Source: Alphaproteobacteria bacterium
GTDB taxonomy: Bacteria > Pseudomonadota > Alphaproteobacteria > UBA8366
Direction of reading: 5' to 3'
Length of the DNA stretch: 64,000 nucleotides
Assembly: GCA_021774335.1 (NCBI GenBank)
Contig: JAJFJD010000040.1
Location: forward strand, 248,001 to 312,000
The notes beneath the pieces were generated by a model. It saw nothing but the letters and a program-made list of their open reading frames with translations, did no database searches and was not told the origin of the DNA. A program made the translations under genes and the position numbers. Shown here piece by piece: positions 27,339 to 36,595 of the stretch (the first letter of the stretch is position 1; every line of letters starts with the position of its first letter).

Positions 27339-27667
27339 GACTGACGTCGAAATGATCGAGCTTTAAGCGTCTGGCCAGGCCGATCACCTTGAGCGGCTCA
27401 TGCTCGGCCGAACCGAGTCGGTTGATTATTGGCGCGTGGACTGCGGCCGCGGCCACCGATGTCAGGTTTGCGACTGCCTCAATACTTCTTCCCACGGCTG
27501 AGCAAAGCCCATCAGGTCAACAATTTGGCCCGTCTTTGAATTGTCACGACAAATGCGCGTTTATTCCGCTGAAACCGGCTTGCCGTCCTCGTGTTGACCT
27601 GTAACTCTTGTTGAAGAAACAGGACGCGGAACAATCCGCGACGAGACCGGCGTTGGGGGAGGGGTTC
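27339..27667. other. Intergenic region without recognisable gene
   Basis: 329 bp between the PxpA-like gene and the hydrolase. A minus-strand frame (to about 27495, containing HAPIINRLGSAEHEPLKVIG) overlaps the PxpA gene end and could be a decayed fragment, but this cannot be supported. No terminator was seen. Confidence 0.4.
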
Positions 27668-28366
27668 ATGGCAGAGACCATTGATCTGGCGATCGGCGAT
27701 GTGCAAACGACGGCGTTGACCGCTTTGCCGACCATCGGAGACTCCGTTCCGGGAGTCGTGATTACCTTCCATCGTGGCGGCTTGGACAAGTTCACTGCTT
27801 GGCTGGTCGACGATTTGGCTGCGAACGGATATGCCGCGATCGCACCGAACCATTATCACGCGCTGCCCGAGGGTGTCAGCCTCGACGACCGCCGGGACTA
27901 TCTCACCGACGAGCAGATGGCGCTGGATATCGAAACATCGGCGGATTGGCTCGCGGCGCAGGGACGGGTGGATGCCGACCGTCTCGGATTGATCGGCCAT
28001 TGCATGGGCGGACGGACGACTCTGGTCGGGCTTGCGTCCTTTCCGGAGCGCTGGCGCTGTGGCTGCGACTGGTATGGCGGGCGCCTCTTCAGCACGATGG
28101 GCAACGTGCCGTCGCCGGCGGACCGGATCGGCGACATTGCCTGTCCGGTGGCAGGATTTTTCGGCAATGACGACATGGACCCGTCCCCCGATGACGTGAA
28201 CCGGCTCGATGCGCTTCTGACGGGGCATGGTATCCAGCATGAGTTCCACCGCTACGACGATGCGGGGCACGCCTTTATGAATTTCGACTCGGAAAATCAC
28301 CGCGCGACCCCGGCGCAGGATTCTTGGATCAAGGCCCTGGATTTCTTGGGACGTCATTTGAAGTAG
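27668..28366 (+). CDS. Dienelactone hydrolase family protein
   Basis: A 232-residue alpha/beta hydrolase from the ATG at 27668, preceded by GGGGAGGGG (MAETIDLAIGDVQ). The catalytic triad of dienelactone hydrolases is visible: Cys112 in LIGHCMGGRTTL, an acid in FFGNDDMDPSPDD, and His201 in DDAGHAFMN. In aromatic degradation the enzyme opens dienelactone to maleylacetate; many homologues have other lactone or ester substrates. The next gene (LLM flavoenzyme) begins 21 bp later, so the two form an operon. Confidence 0.9.
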   Translation: MAETIDLAIGDVQTTALTALPTIGDSVPGVVITFHRGGLDKFTAWLVDDLAANGYAAIAPNHYHALPEGVSLDDRRDYLTDEQMALDIETSADWLAAQGRVDADRLGLIGHCMGGRTTLVGLASFPERWRCGCDWYGGRLFSTMGNVPSPADRIGDIACPVAGFFGNDDMDPSPDDVNRLDALLTGHGIQHEFHRYDDAGHAFMNFDSENHRATPAQDSWIKALDFLGRHLK

Positions 28367-28387
28367 GGGCAGAAGGACCGGTCGGTC

Positions 28388-29419
28388 GTGCAATTCTCGC
28401 TATTCATCAATCCAGAACACCCGCCGGGCGACGCCTTCGATCGCCGCTTCGCGGAGCACCGCGAACAAGTGCGGGTTGCCCGGCAGGCCGGGTTCGACGG
28501 GATCGCGGTTGGGCATCACCTGTCCTTCGGGTCCGCGGCATGGTTTCCTCCGTTGGAAACGCTCATGGGGCTCGCTGCCGAGGCCGAAGGCATGTCGTTG
28601 GCGACCTGCATGCTGGTGCTGCCGTTGTTTCATCCATTGCATGTCGCCCAACAGGCGGCGTTGTTGGATATCATGTCCGGCGGACGGCTCGTTCTTGGCG
28701 TTGCACCCGGTTGGCAGGAAGACGAGTTCAACGTCCTGGGCGTGAATCACAAGACGCGGATTGGCCGGTTCGTCGAGGCGCTCACCATCGTCCAACGCCT
28801 CTTCGCCGAGGATGGGGTCACCGTTGACGGAAAACATTTCCAGATCGAAGACCTGACACTGGCGCTCAAACCATTGCAACGTCCGCGGCCGCCCATGTGG
28901 TATGGCGGCAGCGTCACGCGCGCGGTGGAGCGGGTTGCCCGTCTGGCCGACACCGGCCTGGGCGATAGCTGGGTGGCGTCGTCGCACCTGACCGAGGATG
29001 TCATCACGGAGCAGGCGACGGTTTTCCGCGAGACACTGGCCGAACAAGGCAAAGCGATGCCGGAAACCTTTCCGCTGCTGCGCAATGTCGTCGTCGCGCC
29101 CGATCGGCAAACGGCTTTGCGCGACGCGGGCCCGTTCCTGGAAGCGAGCTACCGGGTATTCGGCCAATGGGGGCTCTTCACCGATGTCGTTGGCGCTGGA
29201 AAGGCGCAACTCGACCTCGAGGAGTTGGTCGCCGGCCGGGTTGTCATCGGGTCGCCGGAGGAGTGCGCCGAGGAACTTGTCACGCTTGCCCGCAACACAG
29301 GATATTCACGACTGATCGCCCGTGTGCAATGGATGGGCATGGATCAGAATCTGGTGCTTCGGACCATCGAATTGCTGGCAGACCGCGTGTTGCCGCTAAT
29401 GCGAAAAGAACTCGGCTAA
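28388..29419 (+). CDS. LLM class flavin-dependent oxidoreductase
   Basis: A 343-residue bacterial-luciferase-like monooxygenase beginning at GTG. The TIM-barrel motifs include AGFDGIAVGHHLSFGS, LVLPLFHPLHVAQQAALLD, SGGRLVLGVAPGWQEDEF, RIGRFVEALTIVQRLF and RPPMWYGGSVTRAVERVARLAD. It would use reduced FMN or F420 supplied by a separate reductase to oxidise an organic substrate. It is operonic with the dienelactone hydrolase, suggesting oxidation followed by ester or lactone hydrolysis. Confidence 0.9.
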   Translation: MQFSLFINPEHPPGDAFDRRFAEHREQVRVARQAGFDGIAVGHHLSFGSAAWFPPLETLMGLAAEAEGMSLATCMLVLPLFHPLHVAQQAALLDIMSGGRLVLGVAPGWQEDEFNVLGVNHKTRIGRFVEALTIVQRLFAEDGVTVDGKHFQIEDLTLALKPLQRPRPPMWYGGSVTRAVERVARLADTGLGDSWVASSHLTEDVITEQATVFRETLAEQGKAMPETFPLLRNVVVAPDRQTALRDAGPFLEASYRVFGQWGLFTDVVGAGKAQLDLEELVAGRVVIGSPEECAEELVTLARNTGYSRLIARVQWMGMDQNLVLRTIELLADRVLPLMRKELG

Positions 29420-29470
29420 TCAGCGGCTTCGAGTCGGTTTCTTATACGCCGTCGAGGCGGCCGACGGCTC

Positions 29471-31336
29471 TCACTCGGGCTTTTCGAGTTTCGCTTCCTT
29501 GGCCGCCAGCGAACCGTCGGGCGGATAGTCCAGCCGGTCCGCCATCTCTTCTTTCTGCTCCGGCGTGTAGTCCGGAAAAGGCAGCGTATCGTCCTCGCGC
29601 CAACGCTGTACTTCCGCCGCCGCGGCCTTGCCCTTGTCGGTGTCGAGGCCGCCGTCGCGTGACAGATAGGCGGTTTGTGACGGGAAGGCGAAGTCGGTTC
29701 CCGCTTCCTTGATGGTGTCGATGACGCGCAGGAGGATGTCCTCGCGAATTGCCGAGAATTCGGGGAAGAGGCGCGTGTCCGCAAAGGCGAAAATTTCGAA
29801 ATCAAGCGAATAGGCGCCGAATCCGATGAACCGCACGCGCAGCGGCACGGGCAGAATCCGAGGATGCGCGATCAGAAGCTCACGCACCTTGGCCAGGACA
29901 TAGCGCAACTGTTCGGGCGTGGTTTCGTAGCGCAGGCCGATCGTGGTGCGCAGCATCATGCGGTCCCGCTGCGTGAAGTTCACCAGGCTCATCTTGGCGA
30001 ACTCGGCGTTCGGCACGGTGATCAGTTTCCGGTCGATCGACCGGATACGCGTGGATCGCAGGCCGATATTCTCGACCCGCCCCCGAAGGCTGCCGAACTC
30101 GCAGAGATCGCCGACACGGACCGGCCGGTCGCTATACAGCATGATCCCGCCGATCAGGTTTTCGATCGTGGGCTGGGCGGCCAGCGCCAGCGCCAGACCG
30201 CCGACGCCAAGACCGGCGAGCAGCGGCAGGACGGGTATGCCGAGACGTTCCGCTCCGAAAAAGACCATCGTGACTGCTACGGCGCTGCTGAGAACCCGGA
30301 ACAGCACGCGCAGCATGTTGGCGTCGATACTGTTGGAGTCGATCCGTGGTGAACTTATGATCGCTTCCGCGATACCGATGCCGACAACCACGGCGAGCCA
30401 GGCAGAGGTGAGATAGAACAGGGCCACCAGCACGAAGACGACCGTGTCGGCGACCTGGCCCGTGACGTTCACCACATCGATCGACAGATAGCGGACCAGC
30501 AGCAGGCTGAGCATGATAATGGACGGCAGGAGCAAGCGGCGCCACGCGCGTTTCTGCAGGGATTCCGGGATCGGCCAGCGCGCGCAGAGGGCTTGGAAAA
30601 CGCAGGGTAGGAAAATGCCGATCACGACGGATATGGCCAGACCGACCCACTGCCACAGCGTGGGGCCGTGGAACGGCGTCCGCGCCCATTCCGGCAACTC
30701 CCAGAGCCAGTGAAGCCATTTCGGCGGCAACAGTTTTCCGGGCGTCGTGATGTAAAATTCGTAGAAGCCTTCGGTCGTTTTCGTTTGGTACGGCAGCTTG
30801 CGGACCTTGCGGTAAAAATCGTCGACGCGGGCCACCGTATCGATACTGAACAAGAACTCGCCGCCGCGAGCACCTTCGGCGACCTTCGCGATAACGATTT
30901 CCGTACCGGGCAACCGCCATTGTTGGGTCTCGTCGGTCTTTGCGGCGGGTTTGTCGGGGACCGCGGCGGAGGCGGGCAGGTTGATCCGATCCAGCACTTC
31001 CTTGAGCAGCAGCACCTTTTCCAGGCCGATATCCTGTACAGCCGTCGGCGGGACATCGCTGAGGTCGAGGGTGCGGATGGCGCGGGCCAACGCGTCCTCG
31101 GCCTGCTGAACCTGCTTTTCCACCGCTTCGGTCGCGAAAAGGCCGGGCTCAGTCATATGCGCGAATTGCGCGGATTGGAGGATATTGAAAGCCTCCGTGA
31201 TGCTTTCCATGAATGTTTGGAGTGTCGCTTGCGGGCTGGTCGTATCCGCCGGACGCAACGGATTGTCGCCGGGCGCGGCGAATGCCGGTGCCGCTAGCAG
31301 CAGGAATGCCGCGAGCAAAAGCCGAAAGGGATTCAA
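29471..31336 (-). CDS. Mechanosensitive ion channel (MscS family), large form
   Basis: A probable 621-residue protein. I choose a TTG start at 31336 because it gives a clean signal peptide (MNPFRLLLAAFLLLAAPAFA) and has ACGGAG 10 nt upstream. In-frame ATGs at 31441 and farther up give a long basic leader with no features. A periplasmic domain of about 200 residues is followed by several membrane helices (about 228-390), the MscS pore/beta segment (GVGGLALALAAQPTIENLIG, YSDRPVRVGDLCEFGS, RGRVENIGLRSTRIRSIDRK) and the C-terminal vestibule. It opens under membrane tension during osmotic downshift. The gene is isolated and divergent from the ATP-grasp cluster. Confidence 0.88.
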   Translation of the reverse strand: MNPFRLLLAAFLLLAAPAFAAPGDNPLRPADTTSPQATLQTFMESITEAFNILQSAQFAHMTEPGLFATEAVEKQVQQAEDALARAIRTLDLSDVPPTAVQDIGLEKVLLLKEVLDRINLPASAAVPDKPAAKTDETQQWRLPGTEIVIAKVAEGARGGEFLFSIDTVARVDDFYRKVRKLPYQTKTTEGFYEFYITTPGKLLPPKWLHWLWELPEWARTPFHGPTLWQWVGLAISVVIGIFLPCVFQALCARWPIPESLQKRAWRRLLLPSIIMLSLLLVRYLSIDVVNVTGQVADTVVFVLVALFYLTSAWLAVVVGIGIAEAIISSPRIDSNSIDANMLRVLFRVLSSAVAVTMVFFGAERLGIPVLPLLAGLGVGGLALALAAQPTIENLIGGIMLYSDRPVRVGDLCEFGSLRGRVENIGLRSTRIRSIDRKLITVPNAEFAKMSLVNFTQRDRMMLRTTIGLRYETTPEQLRYVLAKVRELLIAHPRILPVPLRVRFIGFGAYSLDFEIFAFADTRLFPEFSAIREDILLRVIDTIKEAGTDFAFPSQTAYLSRDGGLDTDKGKAAAAEVQRWREDDTLPFPDYTPEQKEEMADRLDYPPDGSLAAKEAKLEKPE

Positions 31337-31762
31337 GGGAAAAGGACTCCGTCGGCGCGGGACCGCACGCTGCGGCAAAATTTTTGTGAAAGGGTGTGAT
31401 TGGCCAAAACCGGCTGCCTGCGTCTTGATTTGTCTTGCCATCCGTTCGTGCCGACTCCTAGTGCATGAACAACCGCGAAGGAAGGGTACCATGAGCAGCG
31501 ATTTAACATGTTTCGATCGGCCACGCCGATGTTTCAGTACTTGTATCGGTCGAAAATCCCGGTTACCGAACAATTATTACAGGCGGCGACCGGCATCACC
31601 TGCCAAAGTATCCTCACAACTTCGTGAGTGTTTTCTGTACAATTACGCCAGGGTGACGGGATAGCCGGCATCGTCGGTGACCCCTGAGGTTTGACCGCTT
31701 CGGCAATGCCGGGCTGCGGCCTCGACGTTGACCCTTGGCGCTACGGAAGAGCGAACGGAACT

Positions 31763-32803
31763 ATGAACATTGTTTTCATTTGCGATCCTGAGCGGTATCC
31801 GCATGCCGATAATGACATTCCCGTATGCTATAAGGCCGCGGCGCGCGATCCCAAGATCGATCTTTTTCATCTGCCCGTTGCCAACGTAACCGGGGCCGAT
31901 CAGGTCGAAGTCGTCCCGGTCGCGACCGGCGAATTATCCCATGAGGCATTCCTCAATCTGAACGCGGCGCCCCGGCGAATGATGCCGGTTACCGATGTAG
32001 ACGTGATGTTCTGCCGGACGCTGAAGCCGTTTCCGGAAGGACATCTTGATCGGCTGGGGCGGTGGATCGGGAAGACCAAATTTCTCAACAATCCGCTTAA
32101 CAAGAAAATTCAGATTTCCGCGGGTTTCCTGAGCGGACTGGCGCCGGATTTCACACCCGAAACGATCGTGACCGGAGACGCTTCCGAACTCGACGCGTAT
32201 CTTGCCCGGCACGAGACGGTGGTGGCGAAACGGCCGAACAGCACGAACGGTCTGGGCGTCTATAAAATTTGGCGCGACGGCGGCGCCTATTGGACGGATC
32301 ACGTCCACGAGGGCGCGCATGAATTCCCCGATGCGCGGGCGATGCTGGATTATGTGTGCGGCGACTGGGATGCAGTCGAACTCGTACGGTTTTTGCCCCG
32401 GGTTACGGCCGGGGATAAGCGCGTGGTCGTGGTCGATGGAGAAATCTACGGCGCGTATATTCGCCGGTCGGCAAGTGGGCATTGGGTGCACAATGTGAGT
32501 TCGTCGGACAGCATGTGTTATCCCGCTGAAGTCAGCGATTTCGAACGGCAAGCGGTGGCCGAAACGGTACCGCTCTATCGCGACTACGGATTTTACACAC
32601 TCGGGTACGATTTTTTGATGAATGACGATGGCCGATGGCTTATCAGTGAGATCAATGTCGGCAACATTGGCGGCATCGCGCGTCTGGAACAGCTGACAGG
32701 TGACTCATTCATGGACCGATTTCTGGACTGGATGGTTAGGTTCGGGGAACGCCCGGCCTGCGAAACCGCCACTCTCGGGCTAAGGAAAAGCGGCCTCGGT
32801 TGA
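31763..32803 (+). CDS. ATP-grasp protein, glutathione-synthetase-like (first of tandem pair)
   Basis: A 346-residue protein from the ATG at 31763 (MNIVFICDPERYPHADNDIPVCYKAA). The frame extends upstream but that part is unconserved. The fold resembles GshB: an N-terminal pre-ATP-grasp domain, FCRTLKPFPEGHL, NNPLNKKIQISAGFLS, the ATP-binding lysine region TVVAKRPNSTNGLGVYKIW (Lys156), VRFLPRVTAGDKRVVVVDGE, and the magnesium-binding Glu-X-Asn in LISEINVGNIGG (Glu296, Asn298). Such enzymes join a carboxylate to an amine via an acyl-phosphate. It is too divergent to call glutathione synthetase, and no GshA lies nearby. A second ATP-grasp gene starts 28 bp later. Confidence 0.85.
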   Translation: MNIVFICDPERYPHADNDIPVCYKAAARDPKIDLFHLPVANVTGADQVEVVPVATGELSHEAFLNLNAAPRRMMPVTDVDVMFCRTLKPFPEGHLDRLGRWIGKTKFLNNPLNKKIQISAGFLSGLAPDFTPETIVTGDASELDAYLARHETVVAKRPNSTNGLGVYKIWRDGGAYWTDHVHEGAHEFPDARAMLDYVCGDWDAVELVRFLPRVTAGDKRVVVVDGEIYGAYIRRSASGHWVHNVSSSDSMCYPAEVSDFERQAVAETVPLYRDYGFYTLGYDFLMNDDGRWLISEINVGNIGGIARLEQLTGDSFMDRFLDWMVRFGERPACETATLGLRKSGLG

Positions 32804-32831
32804 GGTTGGCCGGCCCGGTTCGACGCATCCA

Positions 32832-33746
32832 ATGAAACAAATCGCCGTATTCTTCGAACACCCTGGTGTGTTGGACTATCCGTTCGACAGCGCTCGATAT
32901 CTCAACAGTCACCGCGAACTCGGCGCCGAGATCGAGGCGCTCGGCTGTGAATACCGTATCGTCCGGCACCTGGACACCTATGAGGGGAACGGTCGTTTCG
33001 CAAAGAGCTGGCGGTTCCAGGACGGTTGCGTCGTGGATAACGGCCCGCTGCAAGCGGATGTCGTTTTCGACAAAGGATGTTTTACACCGGACGATTTCGA
33101 CCCGGTCTTCAACTGCCGCGCGGTCAATCGTATTTGCACCGACAAGTGGGAAACCTACGGTATATTCGAGGCGCAGTCGCCGTTTTCCATCCTGGTACAG
33201 TCAAAGACCGACCTCGCGGACGCTTTGGCGCGCATTCCAACCGATTTCAAGGTCATCAAACCGGTGTCCGGCTTGCAGGGCGAGGGTGTGCGGATCGGGA
33301 CGCCGGACGATCTCAGGGCGAACGGCATCGACATGCCTGTCATCGTTCAGGAGTTTCTCGATAGCAGTGGCGGCATCTCGGGCATCGTCGAGGGTGTGCA
33401 CGATTTCCGCATTACCCTGCTGAACGGCGACGTGATTTGCGCCCTCGTTCGCAAACCGCCGCCGGGACAACTCGTGGCGGCGATTTCACGCGGGGCGACG
33501 ATGTCGGTCATCGAGCGATCGACGGTCCCCCAATCCTTGTTGGACATGGCAATGCTCGTCGACCGGCAGTTCGAGGGCTACGGCCAGCGTCTGTATTCGG
33601 TCGATATGGCCATGACGCCGGACGGACCGCGGATTATCGAACTGAATTCCCGCGTCGCACTCCGCGAGAACAAGACCCATCCCGATTTTCAGCGCCTGAA
33701 GCAATTGCTGGCACGTGTCCTTGTCGGTCTGGCAACCGACGTATAG
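32832..33746 (+). CDS. ATP-grasp protein, RimK/YheCD-like (second of tandem pair)
   Basis: A 304-residue protein. Seen: a pre-ATP-grasp domain with VVFDKGCFTPDDFDPVFN, the fixed NRICTDKWETYGIF (the 'nr..dK..t' helix of the superfamily), the ATP lysine in FKVIKPVSGLQGEGVRIG (Lys143), VHDFRITLLNGDVICALVRKP with the following PPPGQLVAAISRGATMS, Asp258 in YSVDMAM, and the Glu-X-Asn in IIELNSRVALRENK (Glu270, Asn272). All expected nucleotide and metal residues seem present, so it is probably active as a carboxylate-amine ligase. Substrate unknown. It lies between the first ATP-grasp gene and a DHA2 exporter. Confidence 0.85.
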   Translation: MKQIAVFFEHPGVLDYPFDSARYLNSHRELGAEIEALGCEYRIVRHLDTYEGNGRFAKSWRFQDGCVVDNGPLQADVVFDKGCFTPDDFDPVFNCRAVNRICTDKWETYGIFEAQSPFSILVQSKTDLADALARIPTDFKVIKPVSGLQGEGVRIGTPDDLRANGIDMPVIVQEFLDSSGGISGIVEGVHDFRITLLNGDVICALVRKPPPGQLVAAISRGATMSVIERSTVPQSLLDMAMLVDRQFEGYGQRLYSVDMAMTPDGPRIIELNSRVALRENKTHPDFQRLKQLLARVLVGLATDV

Positions 33747-33857
33747 GCTATTCCGCAACATTCTGCGGTTCAGTGGGAATTCCGGTAAGGTGTGGTTAAC
33801 CGGACGGCGAACAAACTTGTCTGTCTGAGTCGAGACCACGCATCCTAGGAAACCTGT

Positions 33858-35450
33858 TTGCGCACAGAGACGATCGACGACCTGTTCGCCCGTTATGGGC
33901 CGTCCTACCGGATATTCGTAACCGCCGGGGCGATGGTCGCTTCCTTCACCATGGTGTTGAGCGGGACGATCGTGAATGTCGCGGTGCCCGAAGTGATGGG
34001 TGCCTTCGGTGTCGGGCAAGACGAAGCGCAGCTCTTGGCGACGGCGTTTATCGCCACTATGACGGCGAGCCAGCTTCTGAACGCGTGGTTCGTTTCCGCC
34101 TTCGGGCCGCGCCTGACCTTCATGATCGTACTGGTGATATTCACGGTCGGATCGCTGATCGCGGGCTTCGGACCGAATCTCGATATCATCGTCGTCGGGC
34201 GAATATTACAGGGCTTCGCCGCCGGGGTGATCCAGCCGTTGGCCATGGTAACGGTGGTGCAGGTCTTTCCCGGCAATCGGCGCGGCGTGGCGGTCGGTAT
34301 TTTCGGTGTCGGGCTGATGCTGGCTGTCGGTGCCGGGCCCGTCGTCGGCGGTATCGCCATCGATACGTTGACGTGGCGCGCGATCTTCTTCATCACGCTG
34401 CCGTTGGTTCTCCTGGCGATGTTCCTCGGCAGCATATTCATGCCAAATCCAAAACGGGAGGCACGCCGAGAACCATTCGACTGGACCAGCTATATTCTGC
34501 TGTGTACGGCGTTGTTCTGTGTCATCTCGGCGGTCACGAACGGCCAGCGTGACGGCTGGACGTCAAACGAAATCCTGACACGGTTTGCTATCGGTCTTGC
34601 CGCGACCGCCGGTTTCGTGCGCATGCAGATGCGGGATGGGCCGCGGTTGCTCGACTTCACGCTGCTCAAGAACCCGCAATTCGCCTCCGCGGTGGTCGTT
34701 GGATTTGTTTTCGGCATGGGCAATTTTGCGATGACCTATGCGATCCCGGTCTTCACACAGATCGTGCAGGGATACACGGCGTCGCAGGCCGGCTTGGTCC
34801 TGTTGCCCGCGAGCCTGATCTTGGTTGTCCTGTTCCCACTTGCCGGCCGCTTGTCGGATCACGTGCCGGCGCAGTTTCCGATCATGGGCGGGTTGATCCT
34901 GTTCGCTGCCGGCGTGGCGCTCCTCGCGACCGCCGATGTCAATAGCACGTTCTGGACCGTTGCCATGTTCGCGATCGTCGCGCGGATTGGTATGGGATTC
35001 ATCAATCCGTCGCTGATGGCGTCGGCGCTGAATGCCCTGCCGCCCGAACGCCTGAACCAGAGTTCCGGTACTATCAACTTCTTCCGGCAACTGGGCGGGG
35101 CCTGTGGCATCAACGTGTTGGTCGTGTTCCTTGAAATTCGGACACAGTTCCATAACGAGAACCTAGCCGCGACGCAGACCTCGGCGAACGCGGCGACCCG
35201 CGAACTGCTGGAGCAGGTGAAACACATTCTCTCGGCCGATGGCATTCCTGCCGCCATGCTCGACCGGATGGCGTTGGATCATCTCGGCGCGATGATCGAA
35301 GCGCAGGCGAATACGATGGGATTCCAGGATGCGTTCTGGCTGATCGCCGGAGTCTTCATCGCCGCGCTCATACCTGCCTGGATTCTCGGCCGCGCCGAGA
35401 AGAAACCGGTGCGCACGTCGGGCCGTCCGGCGCCGCAGGCGGGTAATTAG
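33858..35450 (+). CDS. MFS exporter, DHA2 family, in the ATP-grasp cluster
   Basis: A 530-residue, roughly 14-helix exporter starting at TTG (33858) behind AGGAAA. Motifs: LSGTIVNVAVPEVMGAFGVG in TM1 (DHA2 type), ATAFIATMTASQLLNAWFV, the motif C-like VGLMLAVGAGPVVGGIAID in TM5, and LPPERLNQSSGTINFFRQLGG near TM11. The C-terminal periplasmic stretch is hydrophilic (NENLAATQTSANAATREL). By position (111 bp after the second ATP-grasp gene, same strand) it may export the ligases' product or provide self-resistance. The second DHA2 gene in the window is at 24841. Confidence 0.9.
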   Translation: MRTETIDDLFARYGPSYRIFVTAGAMVASFTMVLSGTIVNVAVPEVMGAFGVGQDEAQLLATAFIATMTASQLLNAWFVSAFGPRLTFMIVLVIFTVGSLIAGFGPNLDIIVVGRILQGFAAGVIQPLAMVTVVQVFPGNRRGVAVGIFGVGLMLAVGAGPVVGGIAIDTLTWRAIFFITLPLVLLAMFLGSIFMPNPKREARREPFDWTSYILLCTALFCVISAVTNGQRDGWTSNEILTRFAIGLAATAGFVRMQMRDGPRLLDFTLLKNPQFASAVVVGFVFGMGNFAMTYAIPVFTQIVQGYTASQAGLVLLPASLILVVLFPLAGRLSDHVPAQFPIMGGLILFAAGVALLATADVNSTFWTVAMFAIVARIGMGFINPSLMASALNALPPERLNQSSGTINFFRQLGGACGINVLVVFLEIRTQFHNENLAATQTSANAATRELLEQVKHILSADGIPAAMLDRMALDHLGAMIEAQANTMGFQDAFWLIAGVFIAALIPAWILGRAEKKPVRTSGRPAPQAGN

Positions 35451-35455
35451 CGGCG

Positions 35456-35800
35456 TTACGGGCGCGTGGCCTTTTTCAGATACTCGATAAGCGTGGCGCG
35501 GTCCGGCGCCTCATAACGTCCGTGGACGAAGAGATAGTTATCGATCTCCTTATCCGTCCAGACAGGATCCGCCTTTTTCCAGACCATGCGATAGGGAAAT
35601 CCCTCGACAGCTCCGTAACGGCGGTCGAATAGACCTTCCAAGTGTGGTCCGCGCTTGGCGGGCGCATCCGCCTTGAGCGTGTGACACGCCGCGCAGTCGT
35701 TTTCGAACAGGGCGCGGCCTGCGATCTCAGCGTTGGCGGACCCGATGACGGTCAAAAGTGTCAGGATTGATATTGTGGCGCGGAGCCCGAATACGATCAT
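35456..35800 (-). CDS. Class I c-type cytochrome, small, periplasmic
   Basis: A 114-residue protein with a signal peptide (MIVFGLRATISILTLLTVIG, cut near SANA) and a haem c site CAACH in ALFENDCAACHTLKADAP. The order (HTLK...GPHLEGLFDRRYGAVEGFPYRMVW, WTDKEIDNYL) resembles mitochondrial-type cytochrome c. In place of the usual FxYSxAM it has FPYRMVWKK, and no clear distal Met follows the DNYL helix, so the sixth ligand is uncertain. Convergent with the exporter (5 bp apart). Confidence 0.88.
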   Translation of the reverse strand: MIVFGLRATISILTLLTVIGSANAEIAGRALFENDCAACHTLKADAPAKRGPHLEGLFDRRYGAVEGFPYRMVWKKADPVWTDKEIDNYLFVHGRYEAPDRATLIEYLKKATRP

Positions 35801-35897
35801 ATCTCGCCGACCTTTGTCAGTATCGATTCTTAAGAAAATATCGGTCGAATGGCGGGCTTATGCCCTGATGTGGATCAAGGTCTTCGAGGGTGATGTC

Positions 35898-36407
35898 TCA
35901 GATGAGCCACGGCGCGAGGAATGTCGATAACAGCCGGGCGTCATCCCGGTCCGCGTCCACGTACCAGCCTTCGCGGTGGGTCGAGTTCATGGTGCCCAGC
36001 ACGGTGTCACCACGCCGGACGGGAACGTTGATGATCGAGCCGAGGCCGAGTGCAATGATCTTCTCATGGTCGTCGAAGGCACTGCGGATCGCGTCGTTGT
36101 CCCGGCCGAGGAAGATTTCGCCGTCGCGCAGGATCAGGTCCGACCAGGGCGTCCCGCCTTTCTGCTTCCGGCCGCCAACGGGGTATGCCGCCGGGTCGGA
36201 GCTATAGACGCGCTCGAGTTCCATGCTGTCCGGGTAGAAGCGCGAAATCGTGAACAGCCGGTGACCGATGGTCCGGGCAACGACGCCGTCGAGAACCGCG
36301 CAAAACGCCGATGCCTCCTCGGCCGCAAGGCTGGCTTCCGCCAACTGAAAACAATCGTCGATGGAAAGCGGTTTTTTGGGCAGGTCGCTGCCGGGTGTGT
36401 CGGACAT
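35898..36407 (-). CDS. GAF domain protein
   Basis: A 169-residue, single GAF-like domain protein: FCAVLDGVVARTIGHRLFTISRF, then LERVYSSDPAAYPVGGRK, then LGLGSIINVPVRRGDTVLGTMN and a C-terminal helix. GAF domains bind small ligands such as nucleotides, and free-standing ones often act as sensors. The methionine-sulfoxide-reductase-type cysteines are absent. No output domain is attached and no partner gene is adjacent, so the role is unknown. Confidence 0.8.
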   Translation of the reverse strand: MSDTPGSDLPKKPLSIDDCFQLAEASLAAEEASAFCAVLDGVVARTIGHRLFTISRFYPDSMELERVYSSDPAAYPVGGRKQKGGTPWSDLILRDGEIFLGRDNDAIRSAFDDHEKIIALGLGSIINVPVRRGDTVLGTMNSTHREGWYVDADRDDARLLSTFLAPWLI

Positions 36408-36595
36408 GGGGCGAGGCTTCTGACGGTGGTTTAGGGGTGATTTGGAAGCCGCGACCCTAGCACCCGCCGGTGAGGGCGGGAAGGTCCGGGCGGTCCGGGG
36501 CGTGGGTTAATATTTTGTCTTTTGACGCGGCCCGGGGCGTACCCTAAACAAGGCGCGTTATGATCGAATTCAGACTGCACGAGAGGCACTGACCG

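Noticed and set aside
27256-27495. A minus-strand frame possibly representing a decayed gene
   Set aside because: It overlaps the PxpA-like gene end, lacks a start signal and gives no family pattern; no pseudogene can be supported.
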